From NCBI GenBank assembly GCA_025927955.1, contig JAICKK010000017.1:1-33777 (forward strand): a DNA stretch of 33,777 bases, given 5' to 3'. Source of the stretch: Nocardioidaceae bacterium (lineage in GTDB: Bacteria; Actinomycetota; Actinomycetes; Propionibacteriales; Nocardioidaceae). Positions 1 through 7,954 of this stretch are shown in pieces; within the stretch, counting starts at the first letter, position 1, and the number at the start of each line of letters is the position of its first letter. The translations under genes were made by a program, and so were the position numbers. The notes below the pieces were generated by a model. It was not told the origin of the DNA. It worked only from the letters and a program-made list of their open reading frames with translations, and searched no databases.

Positions 1-42
1 CCGCTCCCGCAGCTCCTCCGGATACTTCCGTGGTGCAACCAT
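1..42 (-). CDS. IS3-family transposase OrfA, N-terminal 14 codons only
   Basis: An ATG at 42-40 opens a reading frame giving MVAPRKYPEELRER up to the window edge. The K-Y-P-E-E-L-R-E-R run is the typical start of the OrfA helix-turn-helix protein of IS3-family elements, which binds the IS ends and is joined to OrfB by frameshifting to form the active transposase. The purine-rich GGAGG about 8 bases upstream (near 51-55) could be its ribosome-binding site. Only the first residues are visible, so function is assigned from this motif plus the IS-like terminus next to it. Whether the rest is intact is unknown. Confidence 0.6.
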   Translation of the reverse strand, partial: MVAPRKYPEELRER

Positions 43-91
43 GCTTCTGCCTCCGTGGATTGATGGTCTCCATCAAACCCGGTACTGGACA
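1..91 (-). mobile_element. Terminus of an IS3-family insertion sequence (cut by window edge)
   Basis: Reading the minus strand from 91 towards 1, the sequence begins TGTCCAGTACCGGGTTTGAT, which has the TG tip and the CCGGG-TTTGATGGAGA style common at IS3-family ends, and then runs into a transposase start at 42. A 7-bp hairpin, TTGATGG-tct-CCATCAA, lies at 60-76 inside the terminus. The boundary at 91 is inferred from the TG tip and because a repeat unit seen elsewhere in the array begins exactly at 92. The other end and any target duplication lie outside the window, so neither the element's length nor its integrity can be judged. Confidence 0.65.
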
Positions 92-407
92 CCTCGAAAC
101 CACGGCGACCTTGAGCGCGGACCCGACCATGGTTTCGAGGGCTCGGCTAGCGCCTCGCCACCTCAACCAACGCATCCGACGCTGGTTGAGGTGCCCGAGT
201 CCCCAGGGGCGAGGGCCTCGAAACCACGGCGACCTTGGGCGCGAACCTGACCAGGGTTTCGAGGCCTCGGCCAGCGCCTCGCCACCTCAACCAACGCTGG
301 TTGAGGTGCCCGAGCCCCCAGGGGCGAGGGCCTCGAAACCACGGCGACCTTGAGCGCGGACCTGACCATGGTTTCGAGGGCTCGGCCAGCGCCTCGCCAC
401 CTCAACC
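92..407. repeat. Array of about 2.6 palindromic repeat units (115-124 bp)
   Basis: Three units begin with CCTCGAAACCACGG at 92, 216 and 331. Unit 1 is 9 bases longer because of an insertion in a hairpin loop, and unit 3 stops at 407. Each unit has two inverted repeats. One pairs CCTCGAAACCA with TGGTTTCGAGG (92-102/130-140 and 331-341/369-379, degraded in unit 2). The other pairs CACCTCAACCA with TGGTTGAGGTG (159-169/183-193 with a 13-base loop, 283-293/298-308 with a 4-base loop). Open frames across the array are by-products of base composition and I call no gene here. The array starts at the IS tip and ends about 13 bp past the rarA stop, so it could also end rarA transcripts. I recall similar dispersed repeats in Nocardioides genomes but cannot verify that here. 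Confidence 0.85.
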
Positions 408-420
408 GCCGGCGCGGTGG

Positions 421-1788
421 TCAGGTGCCGCGGATGCGGCGCCGGATCCGCTCCCAGCGCTCCTTGAGCGCGCCCTCGGCACCCAGCGACGTGGGCCGGT
501 AGTAGTCGGCGTCGGCGACGACGTCCGGGGCGTACTGCTGCTCGGCGATGCCGAACGGCTCGTCGTGGGAGTAGCGGTAGCCGGCGCCGTGCCCGAGCGT
601 GCGGGACCCGCCGTAGTGCGCGTCGCGCAGGTGCGCGGGCACCGGCCCGACCTTCCCGGCCCGCACGTCGGCGCTCGCGGCGTCGATGGCGGTGATCACC
701 GCGTTGGACTTCGGTGCCAGCGACAGCGCGATCGTGGCCTGCGCCAGGTTGAGCCGCGCCTCGGGCATGCCGATCAGCTGCACCGCCTGCGCGGCCGCGA
801 CCGCGGTGGTGAGCGCGGTGGGGTCGGCCAGCCCGATGTCCTCGCTGGCGAGGATCACCAGGCGCCGGGCGATGAACCGGGGGTCCTCCCCCGCCTCGAC
901 CATCCGCGCCAGGTAGTGCAGCGCCGCGTCGGCGTCCGAGCCCCGCACCGACTTGATGAAGGCGCTGGTCACGTCGTAGTGCTGGTCGCCCTGCCGGTCG
1001 TAGCGGACCGCGGCCCGGTCCACCGCGGTCTCGGTGGTCTCCACGTCGACCATGTCCAGGCCGCGAGACCGGGCGGCACCCGCAGCGGCCTCGAGGTAGG
1101 TCAGGGCCCGGCGGGCGTCCCCGCCGGCGAGGCGGACCAGGTGGTCGAGCGCGTCCTCGTCGAGGCCGACCGCGCCACCGAGCCCGCGGCCGTCGGTGAG
1201 CGCACCGGCGATGACCCCGCGCACGTCGTCGTCGGTGAGCGGCTCGAGGGTGAGCAGCAGCGAGCGCGACAGCAACGGCGAGATGACGCTGAAGAAGGGG
1301 TTCTCGGTGGTCGCCGCGACCAGCGTCACCCACCGGTTCTCCACCCCCGGCAGCAGCGCGTCCTGCTGGGCCTTGGAGAACCGGTGGACCTCGTCGACGA
1401 ACAGGACCGTCTCCTGCCCGCCCCGCGCGAGGACGGTCCGGGCGCCCTCGATCGCGGCCCGCACCTCCTTGACGCCCGCGGCGACGGCCGAGACCTCGAC
1501 GAACCGGCGGTCGGTCTGCAGGCTGAGGATCGAGGCGATCGTGGTCTTGCCGGACCCGGGCGGGCCCCACAGCAGCAGCGACATCGGCTGGTCGCCCTCG
1601 ACCAGCCGGCGCAGCGGCGACCCGGGTGCCAGCAGGTGTCGCTGGCCGGCGAGCTCCTCGAGCGTGCGCGGTCGCATCCGTACGGCGAGCGGGGCGGAGG
1701 CATGGTCGCTGCCGGCGAGGGAGCCGCCGGATCGGGTGGCGGGCTCGTCCGACGACGACACCGTGCCCATCTCGAACAACCCGTCCAC
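421..1788 (-). CDS. rarA: Replication-associated recombination protein A (RarA/MgsA AAA+ ATPase)
   Basis: This 455-residue cytoplasmic AAA+ ATPase is of the clamp-loader-related RarA/MgsA/WRNIP1 family, which acts at stalled replication forks. After a short disordered N-terminus it shows the family start ([15 protein letters not shown], about 39-53), Walker A GPPGSGKT (75-82) and Walker B with DEVH (132-135), followed by the MgsA C-terminal part with [19 protein letters not shown] and SLAPKSNAV. Length is normal. I take GTG 1788 as the start because a TAGGCT -10 element (1796-1801) lies 7 bases upstream, which suits a leaderless message; ATG 1770 is the alternative. It lies 31 bp after the permease gene, so it can also be read through from the transporter operon. 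The repeat array follows its stop directly. Confidence 0.93.
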   Translation of the reverse strand: MDGLFEMGTVSSSDEPATRSGGSLAGSDHASAPLAVRMRPRTLEELAGQRHLLAPGSPLRRLVEGDQPMSLLLWGPPGSGKTTIASILSLQTDRRFVEVSAVAAGVKEVRAAIEGARTVLARGGQETVLFVDEVHRFSKAQQDALLPGVENRWVTLVAATTENPFFSVISPLLSRSLLLTLEPLTDDDVRGVIAGALTDGRGLGGAVGLDEDALDHLVRLAGGDARRALTYLEAAAGAARSRGLDMVDVETTETAVDRAAVRYDRQGDQHYDVTSAFIKSVRGSDADAALHYLARMVEAGEDPRFIARRLVILASEDIGLADPTALTTAVAAAQAVQLIGMPEARLNLAQATIALSLAPKSNAVITAIDAASADVRAGKVGPVPAHLRDAHYGGSRTLGHGAGYRYSHDEPFGIAEQQYAPDVVADADYYRPTSLGAEGALKERWERIRRRIRGT

Positions 1789-1795
1789 GCCCAGC

Positions 1796-1801
1796 AGCCT
1801 A
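1796..1801 (-). promoter_or_regulatory. Candidate -10 element of a leaderless rarA transcript
   Basis: TAGGCT fits the actinobacterial TANNNT -10 pattern. It ends 7 bases before GTG 1788, which would put transcription start at or next to the start codon. No convincing -35 hexamer is visible, and no Shine-Dalgarno sequence precedes this GTG, which agrees with a leaderless message. Confidence 0.4.
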
Positions 1802-1819
1802 CGGCGGACTGGGCACGGC

Positions 1820-2779
1820 TCAGTGCAGCCGTACCCGCGGGTCCAGGAGGGCGTAGGCCACGTCGACGAGGATGTTCGCGGTGACCACGGCCGCCGAGGC
1901 GAAGATCACGATGCCCACGATCACCGGCAGGTCCTGCCGGGTGATCGCGTCGATCACGGTCTTGCCGAGGCCGGGGAGGCTGAACACGGTCTCCGTGACC
2001 ACCACACCGCCGATCAGCTGGCCCAGGTCGATGCCGAACTGGGTCACCACCGGGGTGAGCGCGCTGCGCAGACCGTGCCGGAGGACGACCCGCCGCTCCG
2101 AGAGGCCCTTGGACCGGGCGGTGCGGACGTAGTCCTCACCGAGGACGTCGAGCATGGAGCTGCGGGTGAGCCGGGTGTAGGTCGCGGCCAGCACCAGCGC
2201 GAGGGTGAGCCACGGCAGGATCATGTGCAGGGCCCACTGCCCCGGCCCCTGGCTGAGCGGCGCGTAGCCGCCCGGGGGGAACCAGCGCAGTCCGCTGAGC
2301 GTGAGCTTGTAGTAGATGAAGTACAGCAGCACCAGGCCGAGCAGGAACGACGGGAAGGAGTAGAAGAACAGCGCGAACGCGGTGAGCCCCCGGTCGATGA
2401 AGCTGCGCGGGTAGACCGCCGAGAGCACCCCGTTCGTCACCCCGATGATCAGCCAGATCACCGAGGCGCCCAGCGCCAGCGAGAGCGTGATCGGGAGCGC
2501 CTGGGCCATGATGTGGGTGACCGGGAGCTGGTAGTAGTAGTCGTACCCCAGGTTGCCGTGCAGTGCCTTCCAGATGAAGTCGAGGTACTGCTTCCACACC
2601 GGCTGGTCGAGCCCCAGCCGCTCGCGGATCAGCTCCACGGTCTGGGGCGTGGCCTGCCGGCCGGCCATCGTGCGTGCGACGTTGTTCGGGGCCACGAAGA
2701 ACAGCCCGAACACCGCCATCGTGATCAGCCACAGCACGAGGATGCCGAGCAGGATGCGCCGGATCAGGAACCGGATCAT
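1820..2779 (-). CDS. Peptide-type ABC transporter permease (DppB/OppB family)
   Basis: This 319-residue inner-membrane permease has a first transmembrane helix at about 9-30 and roughly five more after residue 95. Hallmarks of the DppB/OppB subfamily are visible: the ATPase-contacting EAA loop (about 216-245, [17 protein letters not shown]), [11 protein letters not shown] (263-273) and a C-terminal DPRVR. It pairs with the second permease, whose gene ends 13 bases upstream of this ATG, to form the channel fed by the lipoprotein and driven by the two ATPases. The family imports di- or oligopeptides, nickel or other solutes. Nothing here fixes the substrate, so no gene symbol is given. Confidence 0.92.
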   Translation of the reverse strand: MIRFLIRRILLGILVLWLITMAVFGLFFVAPNNVARTMAGRQATPQTVELIRERLGLDQPVWKQYLDFIWKALHGNLGYDYYYQLPVTHIMAQALPITLSLALGASVIWLIIGVTNGVLSAVYPRSFIDRGLTAFALFFYSFPSFLLGLVLLYFIYYKLTLSGLRWFPPGGYAPLSQGPGQWALHMILPWLTLALVLAATYTRLTRSSMLDVLGEDYVRTARSKGLSERRVVLRHGLRSALTPVVTQFGIDLGQLIGGVVVTETVFSLPGLGKTVIDAITRQDLPVIVGIVIFASAAVVTANILVDVAYALLDPRVRLH

Positions 2780-2792
2780 GACGAGCTGCTCC

Positions 2793-3740
2793 TCACTGGC
2801 TGATCAGCCGGTCGGTGCGCGGGTCGAAGGCGTCCGCGACGCCGTCACCGAACAGGTTGAAGGCGAGCGTGGTGATCACCAGGGCGGCACCGGGGAAGGC
2901 GATGAACCAGGGGGCGACCGTGTAGTAGCTCTGCGCCTCGCTGATCATGCCGCCCCAGTCGGCGGTCGGCGGCGGCAGCCCGAGCCCGAGGAACGACAGC
3001 GTCGCCTGGACCACGATCACCACCGGGATCAGCAGCGTGGTGTAGACGATCACCTGGGAGAGCACGTTGGGCAGGATGTCCACGAACATGATCCGCCGGT
3101 CCGACGACCCGAGCGAGCGGGCCGCCTCGACGAACTCTCGCTCCCGCAGCGAGAGCACCTGGCCCCGCACGATGCGCGCCACGGACGCCCAGCTGAAGAA
3201 CCCGATCACGAGCACGGTGATCGACAGGCTCGGACCCGTGATCGAGACCAGGGCCACGGCGACGAGGATGAACGGGACCGACAGGACCACGTCGATGAGC
3301 CGCGTGAGCAGCGTGTCCACGAGACCACCGAGGAAGCCCGCGGTGAGGCCGAGGACGACCCCGATCGCCACCGTCAGCGCGGTCGCGAGCACGCCCACGA
3401 GCAGCGAGATGCGCGCGCCGTACACGGTGCGCACCAGCACGTCACGACCGAGGTCGTCGGTGCCCCACCAGAACTCCCCGCTCGGTCCCCTGGGAAGGCC
3501 GCCGGGGGACAGCGCGTTGGCCGTGTGGTACTGCTCGTTGGGTCCGTGGCCGGTGATCGCCGAGAAGAGGGGCGCGAGCAGGGCCACCACGACGATCACG
3601 ATGATGATGGCCAGCGAGAGCATCGCCACCTTGTCACGACGCAGCCGCGCGAACGCCAGGGCCCAGGGGCTGCGCCCCTCGATGACGGGACCGGCGACCT
3701 CCTCGTGGGCGGCGGCGACGTCCGAGGTACCGATGCTCAT
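2793..3740 (-). CDS. Peptide-type ABC transporter permease (DppC/OppC family)
   Basis: This 315-residue permease has a cytoplasmic N-terminus with a basic RLRRDK segment (32-37) before its first membrane helix (about 38-60), the DppC/OppC marker GTDDLGRD (93-100), an EAA loop near 203-232 and LSFLGLGLPPPTADWGGM (249-266). The start at ATG 3740 is supported by a 4-base ATGA overlap with the stop of the upstream ATPase gene and by the correct family N-terminus. A longer in-frame extension upstream would run far into that gene and is not credible. It should form a heterodimeric channel with the permease encoded just downstream. Confidence 0.92.
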   Translation of the reverse strand: MSIGTSDVAAAHEEVAGPVIEGRSPWALAFARLRRDKVAMLSLAIIIVIVVVALLAPLFSAITGHGPNEQYHTANALSPGGLPRGPSGEFWWGTDDLGRDVLVRTVYGARISLLVGVLATALTVAIGVVLGLTAGFLGGLVDTLLTRLIDVVLSVPFILVAVALVSITGPSLSITVLVIGFFSWASVARIVRGQVLSLREREFVEAARSLGSSDRRIMFVDILPNVLSQVIVYTTLLIPVVIVVQATLSFLGLGLPPPTADWGGMISEAQSYYTVAPWFIAFPGAALVITTLAFNLFGDGVADAFDPRTDRLISQ

Positions 3741-4855
3741 GAGACCCCTCCGAGGGCACTGTCGTCGGCGACGATCTCCGAGTCCGCGACCGTGGCCCTG
3801 GCCCGCGAGAGACGCTCGTCGGGGTCCATCGGGTACAGGCAGGCGGTGAGGTGGTCGGCGGAGTCGTCGTCCTTCGCCTTCTCCAGCGGCGGCACCACCT
3901 CCGCGCAGTCGGGCTGCGCCTTGGGGCACCTCGTGTGGAAGCGGCAGCCCGAGGGCGGGTGGACCGGTGTCGGCATGTCACCGACGAGGATGATCTGCTC
4001 GCGCCGGTCGGCGAGGTCCGGGTCCGGCAGGGGGAGCGCCGAGAGCAGCGCCCGGGTGTACGGGTGCCGGCTGGTCTCGAACAGCTCCTCGACCGGCGCG
4101 ACCTCCATCACCTTGCCGAGGTACATCACGGCGATCCGGTCGCTGATATGGCGCACCACCGACAGGTCGTGGGTGATGAAGACGTAGGTGAGGCCGAGCT
4201 CGTCCTGCAGGTCGGCGAGCAGGTTGATCAGCTGCGCCTGGATCGAGACGTCGAGTGCCGAGACGGGCTCGTCGCACACCAGCATCTTCGGCTTGAGCGC
4301 CAGGGCCCGGGCCGCGCCGATGCGCTGGCGCTGACCGCCGGAGAAGTCCGCGGGGAAGCGGTTGTAGTGCTCGGGGTTCAGGCCGACGAGCTCCATCAGC
4401 TCCTGGACCTGCTTCTTGCGCTCCCGCCTGCTGCCGATGTCATGGATGGCGAACGGCTCGCCGATGATCGAGCCCACCCGCCGGCGGGGGTTCAACGACC
4501 CGTAGGGGTCCTGGAAGATCATCTGGATCTCGCGGCGCAGCGGACGCATCTCGCGGCGGGACAGCGTGGAGATGTCCCGGCCGTCGAGCTCGATGGTGCC
4601 CTCGGTGAGGTCGTAGAGCCGCGCGATGCAGCGGGCCAGCGTGGACTTGCCACAGCCGGTCTCGCCGACCAGGCCCAGGGTCTCCCCCCTGCGGACGTCC
4701 AGGTCGACGCCGTCGACCGCGTGGACGTACTCCTGCTCGCCGCGGATCAGCGCGGAGGACTGCACCGGGAAGTGCTTCTTCACGCCCCGCAGCCGCAGCA
4801 GCGGCTCGTCGGACCCCGTGTTGCCCTGGCCCTCCGCGGTGGTTGTCCTGGTCAT
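3737..4855 (-). CDS. Peptide-type ABC transporter ATP-binding protein (DppF/OppF family)
   Basis: This 372-residue cytoplasmic ATPase shows Walker A GETGCGKS (64-71), Q-loop QDPYGSLNP (115-123), signature FSGGQRQR (171-178) and Walker B MLVCDEP (191-197). The C-terminal oligopeptide-transporter extension has cysteines in GCRFHTRCPKAQPDC and a further TACLYP. In the M. tuberculosis OppD homologue a comparable cysteine set binds an iron-sulfur cluster, so one is possible here by analogy only. The start ATG 4855 overlaps the stop of the preceding ATPase gene (ATGA). It probably forms a heterodimer with that protein. The tail after the cysteine region is acidic and longer than the family minimum. 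Confidence 0.92.
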   Translation of the reverse strand: MTRTTTAEGQGNTGSDEPLLRLRGVKKHFPVQSSALIRGEQEYVHAVDGVDLDVRRGETLGLVGETGCGKSTLARCIARLYDLTEGTIELDGRDISTLSRREMRPLRREIQMIFQDPYGSLNPRRRVGSIIGEPFAIHDIGSRRERKKQVQELMELVGLNPEHYNRFPADFSGGQRQRIGAARALALKPKMLVCDEPVSALDVSIQAQLINLLADLQDELGLTYVFITHDLSVVRHISDRIAVMYLGKVMEVAPVEELFETSRHPYTRALLSALPLPDPDLADRREQIILVGDMPTPVHPPSGCRFHTRCPKAQPDCAEVVPPLEKAKDDDSADHLTACLYPMDPDERLSRARATVADSEIVADDSALGGVS

Positions 4856-5883
4856 GCCGGCTCCTCGGCGCTCAGCTTCGACGCGACCATCCGTGCCCGT
4901 TCCTCACGGCGTGTCGCCTCGTCCGTGGACAGCCAGCACGCGGACTGGTGGCTCGGGTCCCCGAAGACGACCCGGGGCAGAGGGTTCTCCCGCCAGCACT
5001 TGTCGAAGGCGTAGGGGCACCGGGGCGCGAACGGGCACCGGTCCGGCGGGTTGATCGAGCTGGGTGGGGTGCCCTTGATCGGGCTCAGCCTCGTGCCCTT
5101 GCCGCCCTGCGCCGGCAGCGAGGCCAGCAGGCCTTCGGTGTAGGGGTGGTGGTGACGGTAGAACAGGTCGCGGCGCGAGGCGCGCTCCATGACCTGCCCG
5201 GCGTACATGACCACGATCTCGTCGGACATCTCCGCGACGACACCGAGGTCGTGGGTGATCAGGATGATGGCCGTGCCCATCTCGTCCTGCAGCTTGCGCA
5301 TCACCGCGAGCACCTGGGCCTGGACCGTCACGTCCAGCGCCGTGGTGGGCTCGTCGGCGATGAGCAGGTCCGGCTCCACCGACATGGCCATCGCGATCAT
5401 CACCCGCTGGCGCATGCCGCCCGAGAACTGGTGGGGGAAGTCGCCGATCCTGTCCTTGGCGTGCGGGATCCCCACCATCGAGAGCAGCTGGGCCGCCCGG
5501 TCGCGTGCGGCCCGCTTCGAGACGGACCTGTCGTGGGCGCGGATCATCTCCACGATCTGCCAGCCCACCCGGTAGTACGGGTGCAGGCTCGACAGCGGGT
5601 CCTGGAAGATCATCCCGATCCGGGCGCCCCGGATGCCGCGCAGCTGGTGCTCGTCGGCGGTGAGCAGGTCGATGCCGTCGAAGGTCGCCGAACCGGTGAC
5701 GTGCGCACCGCGGCTCAGACCGGTGAGGCTCTGGGTGGACACGCTCTTGCCCGACCCGGACTCACCCACGATCGCGAGCGTCTTGCCGCGGTCCAGGTCG
5801 AAGGACAGGCCTCGCACGGCGCGGACCACGCCGTCGGGGGTGTTGAAGGAGACCTCGAGGTCGCGGATCTCGAGCAGGGACAC
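4852..5883 (-). CDS. Peptide-type ABC transporter ATP-binding protein (DppD/OppD family)
   Basis: This ATPase of about 343 residues has Walker A GESGSGKS (40-47), Q-loop QDPLSSLHP (94-102), signature FSGGMRQR (153-160) and Walker B LLIADEP (173-179). The C-terminal oligo_HPY region carries RCPFAPRCPYAFDKC and a further SACWLS, the four-cysteine pattern seen in OppD proteins reported to hold a [4Fe-4S] cluster. Two GTG codons compete: AGGAGG at 5891-5896 lies 7 bases before GTG 5883 but only 1 base before GTG 5889, so I prefer 5883. It is the first gene after the intercistronic hairpin that follows the lipoprotein gene, and its stop overlaps the next ATPase start. Confidence 0.92.
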   Translation of the reverse strand: MSLLEIRDLEVSFNTPDGVVRAVRGLSFDLDRGKTLAIVGESGSGKSVSTQSLTGLSRGAHVTGSATFDGIDLLTADEHQLRGIRGARIGMIFQDPLSSLHPYYRVGWQIVEMIRAHDRSVSKRAARDRAAQLLSMVGIPHAKDRIGDFPHQFSGGMRQRVMIAMAMSVEPDLLIADEPTTALDVTVQAQVLAVMRKLQDEMGTAIILITHDLGVVAEMSDEIVVMYAGQVMERASRRDLFYRHHHPYTEGLLASLPAQGGKGTRLSPIKGTPPSSINPPDRCPFAPRCPYAFDKCWRENPLPRVVFGDPSHQSACWLSTDEATRREERARMVASKLSAEEPA

Positions 5884-5948
5884 GGGCACTCCTCCTGACC
5901 GGATGGGCGGTGAGCCGTCGAACGGCGCGTGTGCTGTGGCTGCACGCT

Positions 5949-5982
5949 ACTCCGGGGCGGGGCAAACGCCCCACCCCGGAGT
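5949..5982 (-). terminator. Strong intercistronic hairpin between lipoprotein and ATPase genes
   Basis: The minus-strand RNA can form a 15-bp stem (arms 5982-5968 and 5963-5949) closed by a 4-base GUUU loop. One position is a U-G wobble in the minus-strand RNA but a C-A mismatch in the plus-strand RNA, so the structure is best formed by the transcribed strand. There is no U-tract, so it may be a partial terminator or a 3-prime stabilising stem. Either would leave more message for the binding protein than for the membrane and ATPase subunits. Confidence 0.7.
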
Positions 5983-6002
5983 TGCGGGTGCAGTCCTGAG
6001 GA

Positions 6003-7829
6003 CTAGCCGCCCTGCTTGTTCTTGTCGATCCAGACGTTGGTCGGGTCGAACCCCTGCATGCTGGTGATGTAGATGGCGTTGTGCACCTGGGAGGCGTGGT
6101 AGTGCGGCTCCCTCGGGTTGGTGACCGGGAAGAACGCGGCGTCCTTCATCACCTGCATGTCGGCCTTCTGGAACAGGGCCTGCGACTGGTCGGCGGTCTT
6201 GGCGGCCACCGCCTGGTCGATCAGCTGGTTCGCCTTCGGGCTGTCGTAGAGACCGAAGTTGCTGCCGAGGGGCGGGAACGACGGCTTGCCGGAGAACAGC
6301 GGCTTGAAGTACGACAGCTCGCTGCCCACACCGGACCAGTCGGCCGACCAGCCGGCCGAGGACAGGTCCCAGACGCCGCGCTTGGCGACACTGGGCACCT
6401 GCAGGTACTTGGTGTAGAAGTCGGCGTCGGGCGAGGTGACCCCCTGGATCTGGATCCCGGCCTTGGTCAGGTCCTGCTTGATGGTCTGGAAGGACTTGTT
6501 GCTGCCCTCCGACGACGGCCGGTACAGGAACTTGAGCTTGAGACCGTTCGGGTAGCCCGCCTCGGCCAGCAGCTTCTTGGCCTTGGCCGGGTCGTACTTG
6601 TAGAGGTCGAAGCTTCCCGACTGGCCCGCGGGCAGGCTCTTCGGGATCACCCGGCTGAGCGGGTTGTTCAGCTGCTTGCCGCCGAGGACCTGCACGATGT
6701 TGTCGCGGTTGATGGCGTACTCGAGCGCCTGGCGCACCTTGAGCTTCGACATCGCGCCCTTGTTGTTGGGGGAGGCGTTGTTGAAGAGGATGTACGGGTT
6801 GCTCGCCGCGGTGTCACCGATGACCAGGTTCGGGTCCTTGGTGGCCAGCAGCTGGGGAACGCGCGAGGCCTGCACGGAGTTGCCGAACTCGAGGTCGGCG
6901 TTGGGCGAGCCGGTCTCGAGCTGCTGCTGAGTCGACTCCTGCGTCACGGTCTCGTCGACGACGATCTTGTCGACGTACGCCTTGCGGACCGGGTCGCTCG
7001 ACGCCTTCCAGGCGGGGTTGCGCACGTAGGTGATCGACTTGGTCGGGTTCCACGACTGCACCTGGTACGGCCCGTCGGAGATGGTGTGCTTGCCGAGGGC
7101 AGTGCTGCCGGGGAGGTACTTGTTGTACTCGACCGGGGCCGCCGAGAACGCCGACATCGACATCATCGCGGGCAGGTAGGCGGCGGGACGGGTGAGCTTG
7201 AACACCAGGGTCTTGTCGTCCTTGGCGGTCACGCCGGCGATGCTGTGGGAGTCCATGTAGCCAGCGATCGCCTTCGGGTTCTGCGGCACGTGCGCGAACC
7301 CGTCGCAGAAGGTCTTGTAGCCGACGAACAGCGTGTCGAAGTCGGGCGTGCCACCGAACGGCTGGGCCGGGTTGCAGGTCCGCTGGATGCCACGGACGAC
7401 GTCGGCGGCGACCACGGGACGGACCGGCTTGGTGTTCCACTGGATGCCGTCACGGAGCTTGATGGTCCAGGTCAGACCGTCCTTGCTGACGCCACCGTTG
7501 CTGGTGCTCGGCATCTCGGCCGCGAGGTCCGGAACGGTGCTGGTGGTGGCCCCCGCCTTGGCCGGGTTGGTGAACAGCGACCGCGACCACATCCGCAGGT
7601 TCAGGGTGCCGATGGTGTAGTAGCTCAGGTTCGGGTCCATGTAGTCGACGTCACTGGACCCGAGCATGTTGAGCGTCCCGCCCTTGACGGCGTTGGCCGT
7701 GTCGTTCGTTCCGGTGCCGCCGTTGCCGCCGCTGCCTCCCGAACCACCTCCGCCGCACGCCGACGCCACGAGCGCGAGGGCGCAGACGGTGCCCACACCC
7801 GCGACACGCCTGCCCTTCTTCCAGATCAT
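6003..7829 (-). CDS. Solute-binding lipoprotein, family 5 (peptide/nickel-type ABC transporter)
   Basis: This 608-residue extracytoplasmic receptor delivers substrate to the transporter encoded downstream. The N-terminus has basic residues (WKKGRR), a hydrophobic stretch and a lipobox ending ASAC, with Cys25 the predicted lipidated residue, followed by a Gly/Ser linker. The body has the family 5 fold signals: GGTLNML near the start, KDGLTWTIKLRDGIQW, VRQALEYAINRDNI and AKKLLAEAGYPNGLKL. ATG 7829 is preferred over TTG 7832 because GGAG (7837-7840) is spaced 7 bases from the ATG. Its own promoter lies upstream. M. tuberculosis carries a family 5 lipoprotein (Rv2585c) between secF and apt, whereas here the receptor sits with a complete transporter beyond aspS. 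The substrate cannot be told. Confidence 0.93.
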   Translation of the reverse strand: MIWKKGRRVAGVGTVCALALVASACGGGGSGGSGGNGGTGTNDTANAVKGGTLNMLGSSDVDYMDPNLSYYTIGTLNLRMWSRSLFTNPAKAGATTSTVPDLAAEMPSTSNGGVSKDGLTWTIKLRDGIQWNTKPVRPVVAADVVRGIQRTCNPAQPFGGTPDFDTLFVGYKTFCDGFAHVPQNPKAIAGYMDSHSIAGVTAKDDKTLVFKLTRPAAYLPAMMSMSAFSAAPVEYNKYLPGSTALGKHTISDGPYQVQSWNPTKSITYVRNPAWKASSDPVRKAYVDKIVVDETVTQESTQQQLETGSPNADLEFGNSVQASRVPQLLATKDPNLVIGDTAASNPYILFNNASPNNKGAMSKLKVRQALEYAINRDNIVQVLGGKQLNNPLSRVIPKSLPAGQSGSFDLYKYDPAKAKKLLAEAGYPNGLKLKFLYRPSSEGSNKSFQTIKQDLTKAGIQIQGVTSPDADFYTKYLQVPSVAKRGVWDLSSAGWSADWSGVGSELSYFKPLFSGKPSFPPLGSNFGLYDSPKANQLIDQAVAAKTADQSQALFQKADMQVMKDAAFFPVTNPREPHYHASQVHNAIYITSMQGFDPTNVWIDKNKQGG

Positions 7830-7883
7830 CAAATGTCTCCTTTGGGACGAACGGCCACAGATGGCACTGTTGTATCAGCCGCA

Positions 7884-7913
7884 AAACTAGACGTCCGCTC
7901 GCCGCAATGACAA
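7884..7913 (-). promoter_or_regulatory. Promoter of the ABC transporter operon
   Basis: On the minus strand TTGTCA (7913-7908) is followed after 18 bases by TAGTTT (7889-7884). This is a good actinobacterial sigma-70-type pair in an AT-richer stretch than its surroundings. It lies about 54 bases before the lipoprotein ATG, leaving a leader with an AAAGGAG ribosome-binding site. Confidence 0.65.
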
Positions 7914-7954
7914 CTCATTCGAGCCTGGCGGCACGATCGTTATGAAGGCTCCAC

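Noticed and set aside
235-1884. Plus-strand 549-codon frame across the repeat array and rarA
   Set aside because: It lies opposite the intact rarA gene and starts inside repeat units; the product has no family features.
3741-3929. Upstream extension of the DppC-like permease to 3929
   Set aside because: It lies within the ATPase gene in another frame and is Arg/Gly-rich; ATG 3740 gives the family N-terminus and the ATGA overlap.
7914-7954. GAGCCT/AGGCTC inverted repeat after aspS as a terminator
   Set aside because: The stem is only 6 bp with a 19-base loop and no U-run, too weak to call.
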